A stretch of 64,000 nucleotides of DNA from Allacma fusca (Eukaryota > Arthropoda > Collembola > Symphypleona > Sminthuridae): positions 3,737,501 through 3,801,500 of the forward strand of contig OX359248.1 of the NCBI GenBank assembly GCA_947179485.1. Direction: 5' to 3'. The notes below the pieces were generated by a model. It was not told where the DNA came from and did no database searches. It saw only the letters and a list, made by a program, of their open reading frames with translations. This document shows positions 51,401 through 58,624 of the stretch, in pieces; positions within the stretch are counted from its first letter, which is position 1, and the number at the start of each line of letters is the position of its first letter. A program made the position numbers and the translations under genes.

Positions 51401-53217
51401 ATATTGACATTGCAATGAATAAAAATTGCATTTGAATTATGAATATCCCAAAAAAAAGTCGAAACATCCTGCCCGTCACAATAAGTAAAAATGCTCTTCA
51501 TTGGGAGACTCTGCTACTGAGAGCGGACTGTACCGTTCCCAACAACCTCCTGAGTTCATCTCTACTCCCTCATAAATGTAGAGCAGCTTTGTTTTGTGTA
51601 TAACCAGGACAATGCAATTGGTAGGAGAGAAAGACACGAGCATAATTTCCAGTTGAGTACAAAAATACTCCAGAAGAACGACACAAGAAATGCGTTGCGT
51701 TTGTGGTAGAAAGCGAGGAGGGGGGGGGAGAGGTGGAACTCATCAATACAAGTCCTGTCAAGTGGCATGCCAGTAATGTGTCTGCTCCCTTGTACAGATA
51801 CATATCTTGACATAAGAACAGTCCGTGGGGTAAGCCAGGAACCCAATGAGAAAGTCAAGTTAATTTGTCGAGGATGAAGTATCGATTTACTCTCGTTATT
51901 ACTAGATATTTACAACTGCACAAAATATGATACGGCCGTACGTGCCTCCATCCATTTAAACGCCGGTATAAACCGACTAATGAGTTTTATGAGCAGGACA
52001 TACAGGCAGTTTTGTCGCTTGGATCTACGTCCAAACACAGTCACATATGGACTTTCTCCGAGAATCATCTCCAGACAATATACCCGAATGGTTACAAAAA
52101 TTGCGTAATTAACCCCACCCCCCCCCCTCTCTCTCTCTCTCTCTCCCTGTTTCCTTTCTCGTGTATAGCTGGAATCTCCGTGGAATTCCACCAGCTCAGA
52201 TATTTGACTGTATATTTATATCTCCTTTCCTTTAATAAAGTATTTACCTGCATATCCCCATAACATTTAAATTTCCACAACACTGCCTTTTACTAAACGA
52301 TTCAGTTAATGAATTTCATTCCAAGTGTCATGATAAGCATCGATGGATTCTGAAGATAGTAAATAATTACTTTAGGTTCAGAATTCCTAATAGTTCTTCA
52401 AGAGGAAAAATTAGCGCTCACCGAAGTATAACAGCAAACATGTCTCTGGACTAAAATCTTGGATTACGAAGCTGAAGGAATGATTATCTAATTCCGCAAT
52501 ATATCTGAATATTATTTTTGTAAAGATAATTCTGGGGCAATTAATTAGCAAATCGGTTTATTACATGACTTGGGGGAAATCAGTGTGGTGGAATGGAAAG
52601 AGTTCTTGAGATTACAGCAAATATTTTTCTCTTAAATTTGTAGTATTAATTTGAATGAGCATCTCCAATAATAATATCAGCTGCGTGTCATATGGAGGAA
52701 GGAAACGTGGATCACTTACCTGAGATTTGTAACGGAGGTAATTTCCGACCTCGGACAGAGCGTTTTTCTTTATTTAAAGCTTGAATAGTTATATCCGTCC
52801 CAGGAAACTTCCCCCCGCCGCCGCTGACCCGGCTGACCACAATCTGAATCTATAGAAAATAATATTTGAATTTTTTTTATGTTAGTTGAAAGTATTATTG
52901 GAATATTAGAGACGTGAATAATGTAGGAGAACCCTTTCGGAAGGCTCTTTTAAGTTTTCGTTTCAGAATATTGTCAAATTCTAAACCAGTATAAAAAATA
53001 CACAAACGTGCCATTCGGTTGGAAAATGGTACAAATTTAAAGCATTGTTAAAAATGAGCTTGCAAAATAATATGTAAATGTGAAGAGATTGTTGTCAAAA
53101 TAGGGACACCAAATAATAAGCTACTAGTACTTATTAAAAGAAAAATAGATAGGTTGAAATATGACTTACTTGGTCAGCATCAGAAATCCTGAGGTGGGAA
53201 ATGCAAGAGTTGGTCAT
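42031..53217 (-). CDS. PDE10-like cAMP/cGMP 3',5'-cyclic phosphodiesterase with one GAF domain
   Basis: Hydrolyses cyclic nucleotides to 5'-NMP in the cytosol. The exons I can join in frame are 47705-47661, 47608-47393, 46679-46461, 45996-45577, 45455-45221, 45136-44978, 42946-42777, 42618-42426 and 42207-42031, all with GT/AG ends. With the probable 5' exons (separate entry) the model is 744 aa. GAF domain about 225-390; catalytic domain about 434-720. Catalytic features: general acid His in YHNWAH (about 486), metal ligands His490, HD of CHDLDHRG (523-524) and Asp of MTAADLC (634), and the invariant Gln (686) just before the last intron. PIPMMDRDK and the C-terminal [14 protein letters not shown] favour PDE10 over PDE5/6/11, as does the IRRSEQ...LSYH linker. 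Odd: no GAF-A is visible, and the NKFDE motif reads NK-F-DV. PDE11 is the main alternative. Confidence 0.9.
43041..43116. repeat. Degenerate GACT/CTGA tract, left part
   Basis: Repeated GACTGA- and GACTGACT-like units with point changes. The tract resumes on the other side of the neighbouring hAT-type element, which suggests the transposon split a pre-existing simple-sequence array. Confidence 0.85.
43126..44122. mobile_element. Non-autonomous hAT-type transposon (981 bp) with its 8-bp target duplication, in a PDE intron
   Basis: The element is 43134-44114, flanked by a perfect 8-bp duplication AGCTCAAG (43126-43133 and 44115-44122). The left terminus is CAGAGCTGCTTTCAGGTA and the reverse complement of the right terminus is CAGAGCTGCTTGCAGGTA: inverted repeats of 18 bp with one mismatch. 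The subterminal regions are dense in ACCTGAACCCGACCCG-like repeats in both orientations; the middle (about 43400-43850) is unique and AT-rich. No transposase frame is present. Termini and duplication length identify the hAT superfamily. Confidence 0.92.
44123..44530. repeat. Degenerate GACT/CTGA tract, right parts
   Basis: GACTGACT-like units continue immediately after the transposon (about 44123-44180) and again at about 44371-44530, separated by unique sequence. They have the same flavour as 43041-43116. Confidence 0.8.
45577..46679 (-). CDS. PDE GAF domain, two exons
   Basis: Exons 46679-46461 and 45996-45577. The text runs from [13 protein letters not shown] through [47 protein letters not shown] and VVQMVNK to the helix leading into the catalytic domain. 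It aligns by eye with GAF-B of PDE10. The NKFDE-type motif is NK, then F, then D-V instead of D-E. The 464-bp intron between the exons has no further feature. Confidence 0.93.
47393..47705 (-). CDS. PDE N-terminal segment before the GAF domain, two exons
   Basis: Exon 47608-47393 encodes [18 protein letters not shown], then [13 protein letters not shown] and [12 protein letters not shown], and joins in phase to the GAF exon. A 45-bp exon at 47705-47661 (acceptor TGTGCAG, donor CAG|GTGAGT) fits upstream of it across a 52-bp intron in a stop-free frame. The 45-bp exon is less certain. An in-frame ATG (47545-47543, the M of MSVWK) could be a shorter alternative start. Confidence 0.75.
47706..49812. 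other. PDE intron; no exon seen
   Basis: AT-rich sequence with CA repeats at 49369-49409 and a short CA run near 49543. No GAF-like or other coding segment is visible in the six frames, which matters because a missing GAF-A would have to lie here or further upstream. Confidence 0.6.
49369..49409. repeat. (CA)n microsatellite
   Basis: A CA run interrupted by TACACTCACT. Confidence 0.94.
49813..53217 (-). CDS. Ser-rich coding exons: probable 5' end of the PDE gene, or a separate small gene
   Basis: Three exons join in frame. 53217-53170 begins [16 protein letters not shown]. 52849-52720 encodes [17 protein letters not shown] and onward to LPPLQIS. A third exon starts at 50141 after acceptor GACTAG and is rich in Ser, Arg and Pro with a [10 protein letters not shown] stretch. 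If the third exon simply runs to its TAA at 49815-49813, the product is 168 aa. If it is spliced at the CAG|GTCC site at 49918-49919, it enters the 45-bp PDE exon in phase and gives a 744-aa phosphodiesterase. A stronger-looking donor, ATA|GTAAGG near 49878, would be out of phase with that exon. I recognise no domain here. Same strand and adjacency favour one gene. Confidence 0.6.
50142..52719. other. Intron between Ser-rich exons; no other gene seen
   Basis: Contains a short GT microsatellite at about 50435-50452, a poly-G run near 51720-51729 and a C-run/CT tract near 52115-52145. The open frames over the latter are Ser-Leu repeat artefacts. Confidence 0.6.
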
Positions 53218-55340
53218 TGAAGGAGAAGTAATTATGAGTATAACTCACGCAGTAAGGCAAAAGGGAAAGTGAACTGATCAAGTCAACTACCAGAAGAAGA
53301 CTACGATTTTGTTAAAATATTTAATAGACATATGTGTATCATTTCTAATATATTAGAAATGACTGAATGAGAGTCCTTCCACAACCACCTATCAATCATT
53401 CAAAGATGAGCTGGAGGCCCCTTTGAGAATAAAGCGGCTCTACAGGACCCTGAATGCCCACTTTACGTGTTTTATGTCCGTTCATATGGTTGCTGGTACT
53501 GGGATCAGATGAAGCAATAATTTATTGCTGACTGGAGATTTTTAACACTAATTGGAATTATTAGAACAATTGAGAAAGAGTGTGTGTAGGGGGTTCTATT
53601 AAAAAGTTGATGTCAGATCTTTCGAAAATGAAATCAATTAAGTTAATGCACCGGAACGGTGGAGTCAACTTTCCCTGACAGGAGAAATCATGCAAAGAGC
53701 TATCCTGAGGTAGAATTTCAGGAAGCATGCAAAGCGGATTGTGAGTTAGTTCTTCTCATCTTGCCCAAGTTAGATGAAATGCGCATGTGAGCTACATCTT
53801 ATCCTTTTATACTATATCTGTCCGTCATTTCCCTTCCTAGAAGAAATAATTGGGAAATTATCTTATTGAAATGTGGGGAGATACGTAACTCGTGTCGTCA
53901 TGCCTTATGCAATCATCATGTTATGAATAATGTTTTACAAATAGCATCACCCTGACTTTCTCTAATTGTTAGAGCAGGATTTAACCATACCGGAGGTATG
54001 TATATTCCGCAGTCCAATTATTATTTGGCCTTATCTTGAAGAACTATATCATTCATTGTCAGTTGATTTCCCAAGCAGTTCCGTAATTATATACACGTAA
54101 CTATGTATGTACCTCTCCTCTGTCAAGGTTTAAGACTAAAGTTCAACAAAATCTTCATAGACACGTCCAATAGGAAAAGTTTAGTTTGTTTGGAAAAGAT
54201 GCTACTATTAATTGTATTGTCATTGGGAATTGTTGCCACTGTTAGGTTTACCAGAGAAAAATCTCATAAACTCTCTGGAACAATTGAGTTTTTAAATTCA
54301 AACAATCTCTGTTAGTTAATTACATACTTTGAAATTAGATCATCCATCTTTCATCCACTTTTGTTTATCACAGCTTCTCGTGAAGCGGACTTTTGACACC
54401 CAACTTTATTTGAAATGGGCAAACGGTAACAAATATTTCAATCTTATCGTTAACCGTGGGCAGGCAGTCAAAACGAGGAATTTCCCAAGGACATTTACAT
54501 AATCTGTATATAGGCAGCATTGGCAACTAGAACTTCATAACTTAAAAAATCGAATAGTAAAATCGCCTTAAAAACTGATTACAACATTTCTGAGGAGTGA
54601 AAGGAATACCTTGACTTAACCAACTATTTCCGTTTTTAATGAAACCTGGTACATGGGCTCAATTTGGTACGCCCATCCCGAATCTAATCGGGAATTCCGG
54701 TCTAACCGAATTTCGTCTGGGAAACACGCAGTTTCGGAGTTACATGAGGTCAAAAGTCACTACTGTCGTATTTTTCCACGGTTCAGATCGAACCCTACTA
54801 GCGTCTTTTTGCCAATTTGTGATAGCTAAAGGTTCAGATTTAATAAACACTGGGAAGCAATAAAATATCCATAAAAGTTAGAATTCTCTCTATGCACCGT
54901 AAAATGATAAATAAAATAATTCAAGAATAATTATTAGTGTTAGTCTGAAATAATTCTTTTCATAACTTCAATATTTTGTCACATATAAATGCATGTACAT
55001 AATATAAACTACTTTTACACATCCACATCCTCATTACTTGTGAAAATTCCATTTGTGAAATAATAAGGATTTCAATTATTTTGATGTCACGCAATACATA
55101 CTGTAAACATAGGTATATAATAGAAGCATTTTAGTAAAGACTAGACAACCCTGGCTCAAGGGTGCAATAAATGTGGAAGTGCTTCGTACTGCATCAACAT
55201 TCTGTCCTGCTGCTGCTGATGTTGCTGCATGGATCCACGCATTTAGATTTCAGATAGTACGAAAAAGCTGTAATATCAACATTAACTGTGATTATATATA
55301 GAAAATAAAAATTTGGTGGAAAAGTTGGAGTTGAATTAAT
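53218..55340. other. Divergent intergenic region between the PDE 5' exons and SRFBP1
   Basis: About 2.1 kb that should hold promoters firing outward in both directions. I see no clear TATA box. A 28-codon Gln-rich minus-strand frame lies at 55242-55156 and is not accepted as a gene. A plus-strand open frame at 54639-54863 has an unusual, slightly GC-richer texture (around the words CTGGTACATGGGCTCAATTT) and may be decayed repeat DNA. Confidence 0.55.
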
Positions 55341-56908
55341 ATGAACGAGTCACCAAGAGCGGAAATGGAAACAAAAAAACCAGAGCCTGGTCCGGGCCTA
55401 ACTAAAAAACAGGAGCTAAATAACCACGTGCGTTTCTTGACTCTCGTACTTAATGTTGCTTATCTTAGTATAGTGTTGGATGTGTACCGTAATTTTTAAT
55501 CTCTGGAATGAATTTGTGACAGTTTTCTTTTATAATGTAATTAATTACAGATAGTATTAATGAGGAAGTCCATTCGTCAAGCCAAAGTCCATATAATTCG
55601 GAAATTGTCAAGAGAGGTGAAGAAATTGCGGGAACGCCGTGGAGCTGAAGAAGTTCAGCAGAAGTCTAATAGGAAAGCAGACCGGCTGGTCAAGGATATT
55701 GTTTCGATTAAGGTAGGCAACCGGGGTTTACAATTGTATGTTTGAACGTACGAGAATTCTTAAATTCTGGAAATAACACGGCATTCAAGAATTAATTGGT
55801 TATAATTGTTTATGCTCAGGGCTTTGAAGAAGATAAGGTGTCAATTTCAGCCTTGCGAACTACATTAGAGCTAGATGCCGTTCTGCAGAATCCGAATTCC
55901 ACTGCGGAAGACAGAGCCTTAGTAAGATTAGCCTCCCATCCCTCCGTGAATGCTCAAGTTACAAAGTACCGAGACGCGAATCCTCACTGGAGACTTCAAA
56001 TCCCCGTACTACTGGAGAAGACCCCACAAAAATTAAAAATTGCGGAGAAAAAAGCAGTCGAAAAACAAAACAGGAAGAAAGTCCAAAAACCTAAGCCTGT
56101 TTTGAAGGAGGAGTCCTTAGCTTTGGAATCAACGGATAATATTACTGATGGCGATGAGGAGATAGATTCTAATTCCGAAAATAAGATAACGAAGGTAGAG
56201 GTAGAGTTACCGAAAGAATCGAAGGGGACTGTGACTAGAGCTAAAGTGGCTCCCAAGAAACCGGCTGTGAAATCAGAGCCTAAAAAAGAGCCAAAAGCTG
56301 TAGATATTAACAAATTAAATAAATTACAAGGAACAGTCAAAGTTCAAGTGATTAAGGACTGGAGTGAGTTTGAAACAAGTTCACCTGTAGTAAGTAGCTT
56401 CACTCCTGAGGTGCCTGCCAAGAAACCGAGAAGCTCGTTTTTCCTGGGAGGAGAGGACGAACCAGAAGACCTTACCAAAATTGAAGTTAATGATAGTAAA
56501 CCTAATGTCCCCTTTGAGCGCCGTGGTGGCCGGAATAGTAACAATAAATTCCAGAAGCCTGGCAAGAATTCCTGGGGTTCAGCTGATGATAACCATAATT
56601 TGAAATGGAAAATGCCAAAAGAATCTGTCACTGACTCTGTACCAGATTTTGATAACAAGAGGAAACCTGCGAGGAAAGAACGGAAGGAGAGTAAGAATTT
56701 CAAAGCTGCTGAAACTAAACCAGAAGGTACAGTTTTGTACTTTTTACGTACTAAGGGTATACATTTGATTGCATTTTATTATCATCCTTTTATAATTATT
56801 ATAGCTCCAGTGTCATCAGAAAAGTTGCATCCATCCTGGGAGGCTAAGAAACGGCAAAGTATAGCAATAACTGCCTTCCAAGGCAAGAAGATAACTTTTG
56901 ATGATTAA
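55341..56908 (+). CDS. Srfbp1: SRFBP1/BUD22-family protein
   Basis: Nuclear/nucleolar family. The yeast member BUD22 acts in 18S rRNA and small-subunit biogenesis, and vertebrate SRFBP1 binds serum response factor. Exons 55341-55427, 55551-55712, 55820-56726 and 56805-56908 give 419 aa. The N-terminus LNNHIVLMRKSIRQAKVHII and the segment RKADRLVKDI match the family's helical start. Next comes a segment with NPNSTAEDRALVRLASHPSV, corresponding to the SRFBP1 ATERAIARLAVHP region. A long low-complexity Lys/Glu/Ser/Pro middle follows. The C-terminus LHPSWEAKKRQSI...FQGKKITFDD is the diagnostic end of SRFBP1. The first donor (CAC|GTGCGT) is weak, but the protein match across it is good. The last intron (78 bp) is in frame and stop-free, so retention would add 26 residues. 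ADAT1 begins 54 bp downstream. Confidence 0.93.
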
Positions 56909-56955
56909 ACGTGCGTTGTGAACTGCTGGTAAAGTTCAAGCCTTCAAGGAACACT

Positions 56956-56961
56956 AATAAA
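56956..56961 (+). promoter_or_regulatory. Candidate poly(A) signal of SRFBP1
   Basis: AATAAA lies 48 bp after the SRFBP1 stop and its last base directly precedes the ADAT1 start at 56963 by one base. If used, cleavage would fall inside the ADAT1 coding region, so the two transcripts overlap or are processed together. Confidence 0.5.
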
Positions 56962-56962
56962 A

Positions 56963-58183
56963 ATGACTCAACCAAGCTTAAAAACCCCGTTTCTCGAGAA
57001 AATTGCTGAACATGTGTGTAAACATTTTAAATCACTTCCAAAACAAGGTAAACCATCCCCAGAGAAGAATGAATGGACAACGATGGCATCAATTGTACAG
57101 TCGGAGGGAGAAGATAATGTTAAAATTATAGCCCTCGGAACTGGAACAAGATGTTTGGGTCACAATGAATTAAGTGACAACGGCGATGTCCTTAGTGATT
57201 CCCATGCTGAAATTATCGCAAGAAGATCATTTCTGCTGTATTTGCACGACCAATTGTCCCTTGCTATTTCTAATAAGCATTCTATTTTGGTCCGAAACAG
57301 TTGTTCACCACAGCTATTCGATTTGATTCCTTCCATCAAGTTCCATTTATTTGTAAGTCATGTACCCTGTGGCGATGCAGCCATTTTTGAAATTATTGAT
57401 ACTGCAACAGTTCCGATCATTGACGGCAGTGCAGTTCCTCCCACAAAGAAAGTAAAATTAGAAACATCCCAGCATCGAACGGGAGCAAAGTTAAAAGTTG
57501 GTGATATCTACGAAGAAGTTCAAACTCCTGGTAAATGTCGTGTCAAACCCGGAAAAGGTGACCCCACTTTGAGCATGTCCTGCAGCGACAAAATTGCTAA
57601 ATGGCAAATTTTGGGGATGCAGGGATCGTTACTGGGCAATTTTATTAAAACTCCACTGGTCCTTTCCTCAGTTATTATAGGTGGAAAAGTGAACTTAAGT
57701 GCATCAACCCTACAGCGTGCGCTGTTCCATCGGTTCCATGACAGTCTAATTGATGCAATAAAAGTAAATCATACATGTCCAGATATCTACCAAAGTCACA
57801 TTAATTTCATGGAGTTTCCTGCAGACGGGTGCCCAGCTCCAGGTGCTATATCGGGTTACTTGAAAAGTTGTAGCAAGTTTATAACCGAAGTTACGGTAAA
57901 CGGCAGGAAGCAGGGTGTAACCAAGAAGAACTTCGGGAAGCCTTCTTCTCGATCGAGCATTTGTCGTAAAAATTTGTACCAGCTGTTTTTAAAGACTGAA
58001 TCATTGCTCCACGAAACGTCACAAGGTTATATACCTTCTCATGAAGCAAAATCATACGCAGATGCTAAAACCAGAAATGGGGATTATTTTACTTCATGGA
58101 ATAATTTGAAACAATCACACGCTTGGGAAGGGTGGACTTGTAAGCCTGAAGTTTTGAGCTTGTTCAGCGCACAGGACAATTGA
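56963..58183 (+). CDS. Adat1: tRNA-specific adenosine deaminase 1 (ADAT1)
   Basis: Deaminates adenosine 37 to inosine in eukaryotic tRNA-Ala. It is a single uninterrupted exon of 406 aa, close to yeast Tad1 and shorter than human ADAT1. The A-deaminase signature is intact: DSHAEIIARR with zinc ligand His81 and proton-shuttle Glu83, VPCGDAA with Cys136, and SMSCSDKIAKWQILG with Cys207. The N-terminal segment contains GTGTRCLG before the active site, as in the ADAR/ADAT1 group. A linker at about 155-195 with a KKVKLE basic stretch replaces longer insertions of other animals. The start at 56963 gives the family-like N-terminus LEKIAEHVCKHFKSLP. There is no intron, unlike the SRFBP1 gene just upstream. 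It could be an ADAR catalytic domain, but length and lack of dsRNA-binding domains argue for ADAT1. Confidence 0.97.
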   Translation: MTQPSLKTPFLEKIAEHVCKHFKSLPKQGKPSPEKNEWTTMASIVQSEGEDNVKIIALGTGTRCLGHNELSDNGDVLSDSHAEIIARRSFLLYLHDQLSLAISNKHSILVRNSCSPQLFDLIPSIKFHLFVSHVPCGDAAIFEIIDTATVPIIDGSAVPPTKKVKLETSQHRTGAKLKVGDIYEEVQTPGKCRVKPGKGDPTLSMSCSDKIAKWQILGMQGSLLGNFIKTPLVLSSVIIGGKVNLSASTLQRALFHRFHDSLIDAIKVNHTCPDIYQSHINFMEFPADGCPAPGAISGYLKSCSKFITEVTVNGRKQGVTKKNFGKPSSRSSICRKNLYQLFLKTESLLHETSQGYIPSHEAKSYADAKTRNGDYFTSWNNLKQSHAWEGWTCKPEVLSLFSAQDN

Positions 58184-58624
58184 TTATATTATATTTATAT
58201 GCCGCGTGTTTACTTGTATATTTCCTAAAATAAATTGATATTTTTGAAATTATCATTAGGGGTGACCCATTTAATTTTCCATTCTTTTTTTAATATTTAG
58301 CATACCAATCATAAATTAGTGCGGTTTAATGAATATGTTAAACATAACAAAAGAGTGTCTCAAAAACTTCATTTATTTTGAGACTTAATTTCGACCAGCA
58401 CTTTACGAATAAAGCAGAAGAACATTCAACTGTATAAATCCATCTTTTTCTCGAAAAATATTTGTAATTTGATTATTTTGGAAAATAATGAATATACGTT
58501 AATGCATTAAAGAAATAAGTACAGGACAGCTGAGGGCACTGGTGATAGTACACTAAAACTAGCAATACATTAAATTACATTGAATATGAACATTGTTGGC
58601 AAAGACGCTATTAAACTAATAACT
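58184..58624. other. Convergent 3' region between ADAT1 and Nup93
   Basis: Holds both 3' UTRs. A plus-strand AATAAA at 58229 serves ADAT1, and a minus-strand AATAAA (58377-58372) could serve Nup93, giving a 3' UTR of about 250 nt. Nothing else is seen. Confidence 0.7.
58229..58234 (+). terminator. ADAT1 poly(A) signal
   Basis: AATAAA 46 bp after the ADAT1 stop codon on the coding strand. Confidence 0.7.

Noticed and set aside
55156..55242. 28-codon Gln-rich minus-strand frame (MRGSMQQHQQQQ...)
   Set aside because: Too short to support. It could be the last exon of an unseen gene, but no in-frame upstream exon was found.
56727..56804. Hydrophobic segment in the SRFBP1 frame as a possible membrane helix
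   Set aside because: It is the translation of a short GT/AG intron; splicing it out joins the conserved C-terminus directly.
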